Shown here: positions 1 to 15,700 of the stretch, piece by piece
Position numbering within the stretch: position 1 is the stretch's first letter
Layout: each line of letters starts with the position of its first letter
DNA from: Anthopleura xanthogrammica
Taxonomy: Eukaryota > Cnidaria > Anthozoa > Actiniaria > Actiniidae
Direction of reading: 5' to 3'
Assembly (NCBI GenBank): GCA_964019055.1
Contig: OZ025207.1
Location: forward strand, 19,183,730-19,247,729
Length of the DNA stretch: 64,000 bases
The notes under the pieces: generated by a model
Told to the model about the DNA's origin: nothing
Databases searched by the model: none
Seen by the model: only the letters and a program-made list of their open reading frames with translations
Program-made: the position numbers and the translations under genes

Positions 1-144
1 TGAGTTTGTTTGATGTGCTGTACTTCCCCTTCCCAAGAGGGTTTTTCTCAAAGATTCTAGAGTTTTTCTTGCATTAGGAGCAAAGCTCACAGAAGAGCCC
101 CTTTAATATAGGGAGTGATGGTGGTAAAAGTAATATAAACCTAC

Positions 145-3100
145 CCATGCAGCACCATGTTCCTCGGCACTTTGTACGATAACAGGAGCAGAACCAATAA
201 CACTGAATCCAAAACTCCCACTTCTTCTTGCTATTGTAATAGATCTTGGTGTGCCCAAGTTACTGTCAGCATTAAAGATATGTACTGGACCCTAAAATCG
301 AAAAATACTAATGTTGATGATCTGTTTTGGGTCCTTCCCAAATTCCCTTGATGGTATGCCTGTGGATAATGCCCCCAAAAAGGGCTAGCAATAAAGATTT
401 AACCCTTTCGGCGCCATAGGCGACTGTAGTCGACATGTAGGAAGAGAGTGCCATTGTCAACTATAGTCGACAACATGTCACTTCCGATTTAAATATCTTT
501 TCATTCTGAAAAAATGATGGCAGCCATGACAGGAGGCAGGAACAATTGAATCTGGTCTAATCTGATTTACATGAGAAAGAATTCAGTTTCCCAGGGGAAA
601 AAGACTCAGTCTGTTGTGCCTCCTGTCATAGCTGCCATCACGTGATGGTGCAAAGCCTCTATTTCATTCCCTAAAACTGTCCCACAATGCACTGCAATGC
701 CAACTACACCCAGTTTTTTCCCTCAACCTCGTAATGGCTAGTAGAAAATAAATCTTGATCAAAAATACTAACACTGTCACTATTTGGAGTGAATTAAAAA
801 ATTCTCTCTCCTGCAATCACTCTGAATAACAGAATTTTCCAAGATTCCTAGCTATTTTACACTTACCAGTCTGTGGAACATGTCTTCTACTGGTGCACAG
901 CTGAAGTCAGGAGGATGAGGGTGAGCTTTTTGTTCTACATGCGCTGAAAGGAAAAGATAATTCTTCACTCATTGATTCAGATAATATTCCATTTATTCAT
1001 CCATTCATTTTTTCAGTTGAATATTCCCTTCATTGTAAGACAGAACTCCTACCTTTGACAGGAGTAGGAGACATTGGATCATCAAAATCATCCTCTTCCT
1101 CCATTGATATTAACTTACTCATTGACCGATTTCTAGACTCTGAAAGAACCTGAAATTAAAATCAATCAATCTGTATCAATTGAAATCTAAGAAAAGAAAA
1201 CTCTAAAAGATATCAGCTCTTTCTTGGTGTTGCACGACATGTGAGACATGAACACAAAAAAACAATAGCCAAGACCAAAGAACTTAACAAAGCAATAGCC
1301 TGCAATACAAAGAACCCTAACCTTGAATACAATACTTCCTGTAACACTACACAGACCCAAGATAACAGTCTGATCTTTACCTTTTGTAGAGAGGTCATTT
1401 TCCTGCAAAATCTACACAATTGTTTGGCTCGAATAGCTTCTTCATGGTTACGAAGTGCTGTGTGTAAATGTGCCTTGGCTGCAAGCACAACATAATGGGA
1501 CACTTTTAGTTCCACTTCATTTAATAAATAAATTATTTATTTATTACATTATCGAAGGCTACTTCTTGGGTGATTGAAGTCAGGATACCATATTTGCCTT
1601 ACAGTTTGGACAACAAATAACAGAAGAACCCTGAGAAAAAAACTCAAATCAAGAGAGACCCTAAAACTTTACTCAGCTCTATCATTGTTGATTCCAAGAA
1701 ATTTAGACTTTAATTTATCTTTACCATCCCCATTCCCCAACCCAAACTCAACAATTAAGGCAATACTTTACCTTGCTTGTTTCTGATATTTCCACTATTT
1801 GACTGGGACATGTATAATGATGGAATCATTTCATGTAAGCTGTTGTCATCCATCTCTGGTACTGGATTAGAAAATAAAACATTACTAAAAAAATACAACT
1901 GGTAAAAAAACAAACAGACAGACAGACAGATAGACGGACAGACAGACAAAAAGGAGAAATAGATAGATGCTTCAAGACTAATAGACTTATGGATAATTCT
2001 AAGCATGTTTTCTAACTACAGTGGAGTCATATCTTGAACCTCCTGGGGACCAGGGAAAAGGTTGAAAATAACTGAGGTTCGAGATAATCCAGAATAACAC
2101 TGTAATCATAATAAAATAATCTTTATTGAGGAAACTTTTTCACTAGAATGATTTTCAAAAAGGACCTTAGGACTGTAGTGATGCAAGACCACAGGATCCA
2201 GCCTCAAGTTTGAGATAACAGGAAGTTTGAGATAACAGGAAGTTTGAGATAACAGGAAGTTTGAGATATCTGGGGTTCAAGATAATGGAACTCTACTGTA
2301 TTGTTTTGTCAAGCATGTACCATGTGACTAGACTGAGAGTCTTGTCATATCATCAATAACAATACCATAGTGTATTATACATCTCCAAAACAAGATTCAA
2401 GGACTTTTTAAGGAATTTTCAAGGTCCAAAATGATGATTTCAAAGGATCAATTTTGGTTGTGAATTTTTAATAAGAACAGCTAGGGTAAGTCATTGTTAA
2501 AGGGTTTTTTAGCTTGTTAACATGAACTTAAAATGATGGAAAGTAACATAAAAACCTTGTCATTCTTGGAACAAAGTTACAATAAAATTAACATGTGAAT
2601 TGTGAACAAAAATAGGTTTCAGATGATCATAATAAAGTAGGTATAGAGGACTTTTCAAGGGTTATTCCAGGAGTATTCAACAACATTTCTATTTTAAAGG
2701 GCTTTTCAAGTGCACTTAAAAATGGGTTTTGAATTCAAGGGCTTTTCAAGGATTTCAAGAGGTAACACGAACCCTGATTATAACATGAGCAAGATGGTTG
2801 TCTGGACTTACTTGGACACTTGAGTAGCCCTACAGCTGTGTAGTAGTGTGAAAGTGCTTTATAATAAAGGCTCATAATCTGAAACAGGTGAAAGGTATAT
2901 GCATTTACTGACAATAATTTCTCTCATTATTTCCCCAATAATGTAACTAAAAAAAGTGGAAATTAGAATAACTGAGAGGTGTTGAATAAAATATTAAAAT
3001 AATGAAATCATTAAACAAACAAATGAACAAATAAATGGAATGGAATAGATGGAACAATGAGATAGGATAGATGGAATTATATTTATGGTTTGATTGATCA

Positions 3101-6100
3101 ATTGATGTATGGATTAGATAGATTGATGGGTAGATTGGATAGATGAAAAGATGGGATGAATGGATGGGATGAGATGAGATGGATGAATGTTGGATAGGAA
3201 GAAACAATTAGAATCAATTGAGAGTTTCATGGCATTTTCACTGTTTGGGAAAACGCATTAATGCATTTTAAAAATAAAATTCAAATACATTAATTTGTAC
3301 TCACTTTGACCATATTTCTCCAAGCTGAAGGGATTGCATCCATACAAATACCAGTGTTCATCAATAAGAATACTCTATTATACCCTTGACTGACCTGTGT
3401 CAACAACAGTAACAAAAGTACTCAGAAATACAACTTAATTAATCTGTAAAAATTATACACTCACACTATATTCTTGACTAATATTCTGAACATGCAAGAC
3501 TACCGACTCAACTCCTGCATAAATTAATATGGAAGGAGGAAAATAACCAGGGAGGAAAATAACCAGGGAGTAACATCCTTGAAGCTAGCAAGAGAGAAAA
3601 TGAAGTCCCCTTACAAGAAGCACCCATGCAGAGGTGATTAAAAATATTACACTCTGTGGTTTTACTTTTTCCTTACTGCTCTTCACACTACGAGGCACAT
3701 GAGGTGTGGTTTTGTTAAATTACAAAAAGATTCTGGCATCATGTTGCAACTATTGCACAGTGTACCCAACTCTGAAAGAATGGTGTGCAACATGTAGAGT
3801 CGTTTTCATTAACACATGAAACAAAATCTAGTTATGAAAGTGTAATAGTCAGATAAACACAATAGTAAACAAAAGAATAAGAGTTAAGTAGTGCATGACA
3901 CGCTAAAGTATATTTCACAGGTTTATGAGAGTCACTCTATAGGTACACACAACAAGCTTCATCCAAGACCTAAGGTGGTTATGACCTTTCTTACATACCT
4001 CTGCACATTCTTGCCCTGCTTGTATGTTATCTTGGAAGTCATCCTGGATTTTATGGGTTTGCATTCTCTTTTCCCAAAGGCAAGCCTGTGCCTGCACCTA
4101 AAATGGAAAACAAAACACATTAGCAGTTGCACATGGGAAAACACATGAAATATGGAATGCAACTCAAACAAAGAATTTTATTCTCAAGAGAAAGACAAGT
4201 GGTCGGAAATGGGAAAACCTTGTATCCAAGCTAAAGGGGTCACTGTATTGTCTACCAATCCGTCCATTAATGTTTCAATATTTTGCTAGAAAAACTATGA
4301 ATCAGAATTTTTGTTCTATACCTACCATCATCAGTGACATAAGAGCCTCTAATGTATCTTGTGTCATGTCTACACTGGGAGAGTTGATGAAGTTATCTCT
4401 GGTATAGCCAAACACACCTATAATACATAAACTATTAGTATTCTGGTTATTCTAGAATTCCATGCATTATCTTAAAAGGTAGCTGTGCCCTTGCATTGAA
4501 ATAAGACAAACGGCAACCTGACAATGATAGAAACCTTATTCATACTTCTCTATCATTGCAAGCTCACCATTCGTCTCACTTCAAGGCAAAAGTACAACTA
4601 CCTTTCAAGATTGCATGGGGAACTAGGAAATGGACTATTGATTGGATAATATTCATGATTGTTAGGGACCTATGCACACTTAAGACGTGGACACATGGTG
4701 CAACATTGTACACAATATTGCAGGCAATGCTGCTGATTCAGAAGTAGGATCACTTTCTACTTCAGCAACATTGCGTGCAACAAATTACAATGTGTGACAT
4801 GGCTCACAACATTGATTGCCTGTGACATTGTGCACAATGATGCATCATTTGTCTGTAGTTTTAAAAACCCACTCCTCCCTGAAAAATATATTTACTTTTT
4901 ATAATCTATATTCAGTGGCTTTGATACAAATAACAGATTACTATCTCTGGCATTGCTGAAAGTTCATATGGGACGAGGACATTTATGTTACAGATAGTAC
5001 ACAATATATAATAATACAGGTTTTATTGACGGCATTGGAAGAAAATATATTCCGTATTGGCCTTCATTGCTTTGCGACTATGGCCAATACAGAATATATT
5101 TTTCTCACAAGTTATAATTATCACTTTGCAATATACCTGCCGCTTTCTGAAAACAAGAGAATGCAACCTTTACGCCTTCTTCTGTGTTTCTATCCTATTA
5201 ACACACAAAAGAATGGTTTTGCAGTGGTCAACATTCAGTTATCACTTTAGTAAGTTATCTTGATACAGGAGTATTTCTCCTGGATACTTGATACCAACAA
5301 GTCTATACTAGTTATACTAGTTATTTACCTGTTTTGTCCCTATTTGTGATAATAGAGCTCCAATGTTGAAAAGAACACTGGCCTGTGAAACAAAAATCAC
5401 TAACGTTACTGGAAGTATAAAAGAAAATCCTTCACTACACTCCAAATTCACATGCAACAAAATATGCATATTAAGTCATAAGTCTAAAAGCCGATTTACA
5501 CAGTACGACTTTTGCTTACAACTGTCGCATGCAATCTGCTTACACCACGCTAACAACATGAATTGCTTTGTGTAAATCAACCCTACAACTTGCTTACAGC
5601 TGTTGTGTACGACAAGAAAAAGTAGACTGTCTGTTGTATTAAGTTGTAGGGTTGATTTACACAATACAATTCGTGTTTGTTAGCATGGCGTAAACAGATT
5701 GCATGCGACAGTTGTAAGCAAAAGTTTTACCGTGTAAATCGGCCTTAAGATAAAGTAAAAATAAGCAAAGGAAAAAGCTACAAGGATGGATGGATGGATG
5801 GGTGGATTGATTGGTGGGTGTAGTGTTTACCTTCTCAAAAGCAACAGATCTTTGTATTTTTGGAAGCCCTGACAAAGCATCATACCTGCAGAGAAAAAAA
5901 AAAGGTATTCAACATTCCTTTGGGTCAAGGATGTAATCATTTACCCTCTCCTTATCTATACAAAACAGCACAATATCTGGGATACAAAATAGAGTGTCTA
6001 ACACTCAGCCCTCAGTGTTACTCATACCCCAAGATTCCAGTCACATTTTGCCCTATCCATCTTCAAATTTTATCAAAACCCTGAAACAACTTCTTGGCTG

Positions 6101-6768
6101 ATCTAAGTCAGGGCATGGCTAACTCACAGATCAAATTGCAATTTAGCTTGTTAAGTTTTGTGGAGGGAGGAAAACCAGAGCACTCAAAGAAAAACCCCTA
6201 GAGTCAAGGGAGAGACCTAACAGGCTTTATTTAAATGTGATGCTGAGTCAAAGAATGGAACCTGAGAGCTGAGAATCTCCAAGATATCCTTTCAAGATAT
6301 ACTTTTTTTGATGAGAGTGTCAAAAAATATCAGGCTAGAGTTGGGGTGCGCCTTGTACGTGAGATATGCCTTATATGTGAGGAAATACCCAACGCTCCCA
6401 ACGCTCTCTGAACGGCGTGAATCACTTTGCCGTGGTTTTTATAAATCAATGTTGACAAAAGGAGACAAAATGAACGATCTTCTGCCAAAGAAAGTCCAAC
6501 GGAAGTATTCAACAAGATTTCCCAGAACATTCCCCATTATCAAATGCAACAATAAACGTTTTCAAACTAGTTTCATGCCCTATGCAGTAAGAAAGTGGGA
6601 TGCTGATCCATAAGTGGAATGTTGTACATATGCACATTTGACTTTTTTATATTTTTATATTGACTTTTTTATATATGTATATTAATATTATCTCTTAGTT
6701 TTCTTTTTATATCATTGTAAACTTGAGTTTTTCAATTTGTAAATTGCCATTCAAGTACCTTAATAAAC

Positions 6769-6799
<31 letters not shown>

Positions 6800-9700
6800 A
6801 GTATCTCCTAACTTATGCAAGTACTGTGAATCAATAATATCTAATATCTGGAACCTACCAGTGAAAGTAGACAGGCATGGGAGTTTTCTTGGGAAAGAAC
6901 TTCTTTTCTATAAAGTGCAACTGGTTGAAATACTGATAGAGCTTTTGGATACCCTTTTCGTCTCGAGTGGGGTTGCAGATACCCTTCAAGAAATAAAATA
7001 ATTTTAGCAAAATATTTGATAACCTAGTCTCCCTTTTTAATTTTGGGATTCCTGTGTTGAGTAGTTTAGAAGGTAGAGGAGAACTGGAAAGCAATTTTTC
7101 TTTCTTGTTGATCCTAGTCCCTCTCATCAAATGTTATACATAGGGAACTCAATTACAAAACCTGATTACAGGTTGCAATGCAAAGGTAGTATTCAAAGGT
7201 GGCTTTTATCCCCCTGGGAATATGTTTCTTTTCATAGACTCAGGTATACCGGTATTGAATTTTTTCATTTGAGTGATACTGTTAAACAAAGAAATAATAC
7301 TCAAGAGGAAGAACCTAGTGTGGAATATAGAAACACTACTCCTAATAAGAATAAGGCCTAGAGTACAAGGTACAGTATCACTGATTATTATATAGCTTAG
7401 ATAGTAAACATGCTCTGTTTAGTTGAGAACTGTGCTGTTGCCATGTTTGCATGCAAGCAGCTTCGCAATGAAGTGCAAAAAACAGCATTGAAAATTTATG
7501 TATTTTTTTCTTCCTATATTAAAAAATATATATAACAGCTTTTTCCATGCTTGCCCCAAGCTCATGCTTCCCTTCCTAATTCTTTTGTGTTTTCGTCAAG
7601 GAGCATGGACAAAGTTGTTTTATTTCATAAATACCATATGTCTAGTTTTACCTTTCTCATTTCACTGAAGTTTTGAAGCTCCACCTCATGTAATTCTGGG
7701 TCTTCAGAATAATGCTCTGTGATGAAATCCTAACAAAATGCAAAAAAATATATATAGAAATTTTAGAACGAACATTTAGTTTCAGAAAATATCTATAAAT
7801 GTTGAATTGGTTGCAATTGGATGATCACGAAACAATGGTCTCAAGTCAAGGTTGGCCTTGATAAATAAAAGAATCAAGTTCAGTCTCGACTTGAAACCAT
7901 TGTTTCGTGATCATCCAACCGAATTTGGGAAAGGTCTATTGATCTATAGCTTGCGTCACGTCCGGACAAATTCCTTGGTAACAGACTTTTCCAAGGTATT
8001 TGTCTGGATGTGACGCAGGCTAGATGATCTATGGTAAAAAGTTCTCAAACACAAAAGAAAGTGTTTAGCTTAAGTTTATGGAATGAAAATTGAAGTAGAT
8101 TTAGATTTTAATAATTATGCAAAAGGGTGATGAATCATCAGTGTTGCAAAGATTTCCTTGTGTTTAAAGAATCAATAGTTAATCTTTCCTGTAAATCTTA
8201 GTCTCAAAAGCACAAAGAATGTTAGTATTAGACAATAAATTATGGTCCTAACAACAAATATGTAAGCCTTACATATAGTCTTGCAAAGTCTTATTGTAGT
8301 ATATAATTATTCAACATAGTTTAAATTATAATGTACTATTTGTATCTTGTCTCAGGCTGAGCTTGTTTCGACTTCAAGTCTGTTCCCAGCCTGTGTTAAG
8401 CCGTTAAATAAAAATAATACAAATAATAATAATAAAAAAACACATCTCTAATATATGATTCAATTTTACCTACCATGAATGGAACCCTATAATTTAATTC
8501 TGCTGTTTCTCTTAAGCCAAGAGAGATCATGGGTATTTGTTTCTCCATACTCCTAGAGAAATACATTTAAAAAATATTATAACACTGTCTGGTACCTTGT
8601 TGAAAATTACAATATTATGGTGAGGGACTGAGTGTGTGCGAATAATTCTGGTATTTCTCTTAAGCCAACTTGAGAGTTATCATGGGTATTTGTTTTTCCA
8701 TGCTTCTGGAAACAGGTACAAAATGATATAAGTCTGGTACCAGTACGTTTTTGAATATTGAAAGTTTGAGCAAATGAAGAAACACTTTCAACATTGGATA
8801 TGCTGCACTAAAATGTCTATTATTAGGAACAATTATAATTCTTGGAATGGCAGGGTTTAAGTGTCTTTAATAACACTTGAGATTGATAATGACAGTATAT
8901 CAAATGTTGAGTAGAAAATGATTCAGCAAATTTGAACCTGTTCGCTATCAGAGTGTGGTATTTTACTGTACATTACATAACTATTCCTGTAGTATCATGT
9001 ATGGGTTGTCGCTACAGTAGTTAATATTGTACCACAGGGAGCCCACAGTCACTGGTAGAATCAGTGATTAAAATAAAATCTATCATGCATAAATGCATGT
9101 GCTCCTGCATGAGCTCAGCAGTGCTTCTGGATTGGTTGAAGTTCAAGTCTGAGCATATTATCAGCTGCTTACATTCCTAGTGTAAAATATAGTTTAAAGG
9201 GACAAAACTTTCAAAATTTCTACTAATATAAATGTGTACTGAGCTCATGCTATTTACGCATGAAAGATCTTATTTTAATCAATGATTCTACCAGTGGCTG
9301 TGGGCTCCCTGCGATTGTACATTTCCCAATCATATGAAAATCACTGTCCTTGACATGGAATGAGACATGGTCACACTTGACTTCAGACCATCATTATGCA
9401 TCATGTCTGTTAGGGATTCTAAGCCTGATTTCCTGGTTACGCTTTTTCTGTTTTATCCAGTGTTTTTATACCCCAAAATTTCTATTTTGCATTACATTTA
9501 ATATATAGACCCCTTGCAAGTGATGTCAAAGCAGCTCAATTTGAAAGACAAAATAAAAGAAGTTCAATATCCTGAGAATTAGAACCTATTGTTTTGTCCT
9601 CCAAATTGAGCTGCATTTCAAAGTGCTGCAAGGGGTCTATAAATAGAATTGTTGACTGAAATACTAATGGAAGTATGGAAACCCTTTCCTTTGCAGATTT

Positions 9701-12700
9701 GCTAGCTCTGATTATAGAATATTTTCTAAACATAATTTCTGAATTTTTTTTTAAAAAGGGTTTAATTTTTTTAGTATCATAACCCAGGTGATTATAGAAA
9801 ATCATGCACAATGATTGGTCGAGAACTTTGGAATATTTTTCTATAATCACCTACAGGTGATTTGTTTGTTCATGTGCTTCATTTGTTTCTACAAGTCTCT
9901 CTCAAAATATTTTAAAAAATCAATGTTTTCAAATAGTCACCTGTGTAATGATACTAATACAATTATTCACCTCAGCCTCAGTGATCACTGGTGAAGATTT
10001 ACCTCACCATTCAAGGACTTGCGGCTTGGCAAATATTCACCAATAATCAATTATTCAACTTTGGTAAATAATTTTTAAATAAAGCAAATTAATGTACTTA
10101 TTTAGCCTTACTCATCAAACTGATAAACATCAAAGGCAGAGTTGATCCCCTCCAGCTCTTCTCTCAGCTGGTTAAGCTGTGTGCTGGCAAAGTTGAGTTC
10201 CATCTTTGCTGCTTTTTTAAGTCTGCGGTCATTGGTGGCCCTGCAAGAGGTTAGCAATCAAAATTACCTTAATGATAAACATAAATAGTAACTTGAGTGA
10301 TACAGAAATAAAACACTCAGAATCTTTTTATGGAACATTGAATCCATTTTTTACAGCTATTTTCAAAAACATGCAAACTTCGTAGTTGGAGTTTCCTGTT
10401 GGAATTTGGTTTTTCACTGCCGCAAGTCAAAAATATAAAAGGTACCAACTGATTATTCTTGATTGACGGAAGTGAAAAACCAAATTTCACCGTGCTGCTC
10501 GCAGCTACCGAGTTCGCATGCTTATGAAAATAGCAGTAAAAACATAGAGGGAAGGAGCTGAAGGAATCTGGAGAAGGTCACTGACAGCAAATGTAACCCT
10601 GTTCCTGCGTCATTACTCTCAAGAAACCTTGGTAGGGAGACAGAGAGGAAGAAAAAGCAAACCTATTTTTTCTCAGATAGCATTTTGATTGGCCAAAAAT
10701 AAATAAGGGGTCAAACATATTTTTTTCCCTTTACTAGCTTAATGGTTTTACAGAAAAGGAAAGTATATTTGGACAGAAAAAATTATTATTAACAATCTTA
10801 GTAGTTAATAAGGTTATCGCATTAGTGAATTTCACTAGTCAAAACAAAAAATTCACCTTTGACTAGCCGATTACTGTCAAGTTCAAGCCCGGCTAGTAAA
10901 TAATATAGAATACCTGGTTCAAGAATGTTCTACAATTCTTGAATAACAATTCTAAAGTCTGCTAAAATGCATTAAACCTTTGCTGGCAACCTCCAGAGAA
11001 AATGTGTTCTTTGAAATTTTTTGAAGCACATTTTGTGTTTTCATGATATTTATACTTCAGTGATACACAACATTTTCTTCCTTGAGAATGCAACACTGTA
11101 GCTAGTATTACAGACAAATAGAAAAACAGATTCATCTAGATTCATTGCTGTGAGGTCTAAAAAGCCAGAGGGATTCTTACATCCTCCCTTCCAAAAAATG
11201 AAGGCTATGGAGGTTGTCATGCCAACAGTGATGAAGTGATAACCTTACAATGCTTTCTAAATTAAGTTTTCTACGCTTCTCACTTGACAATCAAGCCTGG
11301 TTTTCATTAAGCAAGCACAAGTGCAAGCATAAACACAAATGCAAGCACAAGGAAAAGGAAAAAAAATTTTTCTGCCTTTATTAGATTAAATACATCATTA
11401 ATTTTTGATTTAATTTAAAAATTTTAATCTTCATTACACCTGTCCTGCTTTCACAATTAGGTAAGAACATCTTTTGAGTCACTAGTGAAATGAAAACCAG
11501 ACTTCATTCAATCAACAGGGTATTTGGTAAGCAGAATGGAATTGGAATTGGAAATAAAATGAGTTCTAATTTTTGATTGAATGACATCCATCAACACCCA
11601 CCAAGACATGAATGTCATATTGGATGAATAGAAATTGAGAATTTATTTATTCATTTATTTATTTAGCTTCGCCATTTAAAAACCCACGCACACACACACT
11701 CAATGAGATCATTATTCCTTGTTTGCAATCATTCACATAAGAATGAACTAACAAAAAACATCAACAGTCACCATGTGGAAAGACAAAAATCAAAGAATTT
11801 GATGGAAACACTTTTGTCCATTTCTTCCAACATTGCAGCTCGGACAACGATATTTTGTGTAAAGCAAGAACTTGAAGTAATATTAGTATAAATATAATAT
11901 ATAATGATACTAACAAAAACATGGTAGCCATGTTGAAAGAGAACAAGCAAATAATTCAATGGAAACTCTCTTATCTATTTCTTCCAACATGGCAGCTGAC
12001 ATTGATGTCGTGTGAAAAGCAAGACCCTAAAGTCATATTATAAATATATTCATGATCTAGAGCATTCTGAAGTACCTTAAGGACATATTTCAAGTAGCCA
12101 TAACTTTATAAATAATCTTTATAATTACATATTAGATATTTAGATAATAAAATGACATCAAAACAAAAGAAAGGACCATAACTATCTTGGTAAATAGCAA
12201 TATTTTATAGGTATAGCCATAACAGAAATTGCCTTAAAAAAATTTCTGGCAGGCTTATTTGGCCTTATCCATAAACTCTGACCTAATTTATTGATAACGC
12301 AATCAAAACTTGTCACTAATAATACATCTGTTTCAATTTATAACTCAAAAGTATCCTCTCTTCCCAGTAGCCTATGAAGGGACTTTCCAAGGTATGTGGG
12401 AACAGTTGGAAATGGTCAAAATATGGTATTCTCTTTATGAGTTTCCTGGTAGTGGGGATCCGGAGTCTAGGAAGTTTAAGGTGCTTTGACAAGGAATGAT
12501 TTCTATCAGCAAGGCATTGATCTAGAACTATGTAATGGTCTTGCAACATGATTTAATAATAGATAAAGGAATTTAAGTGGTAAAATATATAGTTACTGAC
12601 CATAATACTGTCTACTCACCAACTCAAGAGGTTGCTATTGATGATAAGATATTCATTTTAACCATATATACACACTGATAAACTACTACACTTGTACCAT

Positions 12701-15700
12701 GGTTACCTTATCATTTTGATATTACCAACATTATGATATTTCTTCAAGTTTGCATCACATTCTTCAATAAATGTAATTCATCACTCAGCTGTTATCACTA
12801 CTTGCATGACTTTTCAAAAATTCCTAATATAAATAAAAACTCAAATTTCCTGATATGGTGGAGATAATGCACTGATTTTGAAAACAAAGTTTTAGAGAAA
12901 TAGATGAAAATAGCTGGATGTATATGTATTGCTTGCCCATTTTTGATTTTTTTTTCAAAAATTATAAATTTTCCTTAAAGTTTTGAAAGGGGAAACAAAA
13001 CTTTTAGTTTCTGGACTTTTAATTTTTAACTGATGATAATTTAAAAAATGTTTCCAATCTTGTTTTTCTCACAAGATAAGCACTTCAAAGTAATGACAAG
13101 GGCATGGTGATAGCTGATAATAACTTAGTAATGAATACTTGTACATATATAGCACCCACCAACCTCCACTCTGTTGATAGAGGAGGTCGAAGGATCAAAT
13201 CTAATTTAGGAAAATTGATAAAGATCAGGGAGAAACCTGTCTATTTTTAATATTATATCATATTATTTTTATCTTTGATTTGAGCTAAAAATAATATACC
13301 AATTCAACAATCATTATTTATAAAATAAACTCACTTAGGTTATAGAGCAGAATTTTAAAGAATGTATACACCGAATCGAAATATGGCAACCAATTTGAAT
13401 AACTATTGTTCTTGACTGACTAGCCTTGTGTTCATGTGGAACATAAAAGCATTTTCACATGTCAAGAGGCTAGTTAGTCCAAAACAATAGTCATTTAAAT
13501 TGGTCGCCATATTTCGATTCAGTGTATATGGTAGCAACACTTTCAGGGTTTTTTCACATGGTGAATTGAATTGTCAATCACTTATAGCAAACCAAACTGC
13601 AATCCTGAAATTTCTGACAAGTGCATGTGCATAATAAAAAGTACAGTATATCATGCATGGTGCATAACACCATCACAGGGCTTAAAATAATGTCTGGTCA
13701 GTTGCTGATCATGATGCCCAGCCAAATTAGTTTTAGCTTGGTCATGCATGCCCCGTCATTCTGGCTCAATGTTACTAGTCAAAATGACTGGCCAGGGACT
13801 GTGCGAGGGGAGGGGCTTGTAGGGTTGTATCCCTTTTCCCATACTAGTCTCTTATATTTTCCAATCTTAGCCCCACCAATTTTTCCCATACAATGCTATG
13901 CACTAATTGAGACAACAGTCCCGACATGGAAATTGGGCAAATAGAAAAAATTTGTCTGAAGGTACAGGTACATCAGAACCTACTGTTACGTTTTCCCTTT
14001 GATAGACAGTAGTCTGTTGCTTGATTTCCCTGTTGCAGTTGTTGTCTCAATCAGCATGTAAAAAAGAAAACAGTGGTAACACTGAGTTTTGGCCTGGCCG
14101 TGGATTGAACGCACAACTTCCTGCACAGCAAGCAGTACCAACAACTGAGCCAATCAGGAGTCTACACAACATTTCAGCCCAGGGTTCAAAATTCCCACAA
14201 GATAAATGGCTAAATGCAAGCTGAAGATTACAAATATTGAGTGAAGAGAAATTGAACTTGCACTTTCTAGCAAGTTCCCTTTTTAGAAAATAATGATATG
14301 CAAAGGGAAGTAACCTTTCAGTTTATGATATATTATCTGGGATTCTCTTCATTTATCTTGTAGTTGCTCAATGCACAGGATAAGTTTATCTTGCCATTAA
14401 AAAGATGAAATTCTAACCCTGCAGCCTACAAACTAAATAATAAATTAATTTGAATTGTTGAGTGTGTGATCTGCTTGATCTACAGTAGTTATTTGACCAA
14501 TTTATCCATACTTTGTGATACTACAACAGAACACCTACAGCCATCATTTCCTTATTCTATTTCCTCCTGGGTCTTCATATAGGCACACATATAGCCTTAT
14601 TGCCAAGCAAAGCAAGAGTAGCTAAAGCTATTATAAGTAATTATGACTAAAGCTTTAAATAGAGGGAGTATACCCTCAGCTTTCACTATAGCCAGCTGCA
14701 AGGTGAAGACGAACCAATGTAATACAAAGCATTTCCCCTTTTAAGAATATTGTGCCAAAACATAAAAACTTCAAAATTTGTATGAGTTTCTTGAAGAAAC
14801 AGTGCATTGATAATGCAAACACAAGATTAATGAACTTAATATAAAAAGAAATATTGGAGTCCCTTTACAACTATCCAATAGATATCTGCATTGCTCAGAT
14901 AAATGACGTATCATTAGAAACTAATTTATCTTGCAGTTTTATACATGCTATAATATCTTAGCTAACAAGTTGAACAAGAAATTATATCATCATCTGTCAT
15001 TTCTTACTAAATACCTGGTTTCATTATTTTCTTCTTTAAAGGTTTTTGGTTCACTTTATTTCTAGTTTCCACTGCACGGAAGCTATTTAAAATCCATACC
15101 TCTTTAAATCATTCCTTTTCAACATTCTTTACAGAATAGGGTCCAATATTATCATGAATAAAGCTGAATAAATCTACATTCTTAAAATTTATCTCAAGAG
15201 CAAATATTTTAAATCAATAGATAAAACGATGCATACCTTTTTTTAACAAAAACCATTATCAAAATAAATAAATAACATTCAATACCACAATAAATCTCTT
15301 ATCTTTCCACGCCAACAGATATCAATAAACACAGAAGAAGAAAAAAAGATAAGGTACTCAAAAATATTTGACAGCACGCAAGAAAGAATTTCTAAAAAAT
15401 ATTTTTCTAGAGATGATATAGATATAGATGATTTACGGAACCAACGATTCGTAAACTTCTAAGACAAAACAAAGTTTTTTTGAAATATTTTTTAAAACAA
15501 ATTCTTTTCTGGAATTTGGAAAATTTTAATTAAACGTAATCGAATTGTCACAAACTTAGTAAGATCGAAATAATACTTAAGTCTTTTCATGCAGTAAAAC
15601 TCAATTAGGGTAATACTTTCGAACCAAAATAGCTACCTTTTTCAAAATGGTTTTAAGTTAAGTATATTTTGGAGAGGGTTAGTTTGTTTTGGTTTCAGAT

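Noticed and set aside
6308..6613. Independent 101-codon gene
   Set aside because: It is the C-terminal scrap of a LINE reverse transcriptase ORF followed by the LINE 3' tail.
12316..12549. Minus-strand ORF of 77 codons
   Set aside because: No family likeness, no splice or start context, and it lies inside a rhophilin intron.
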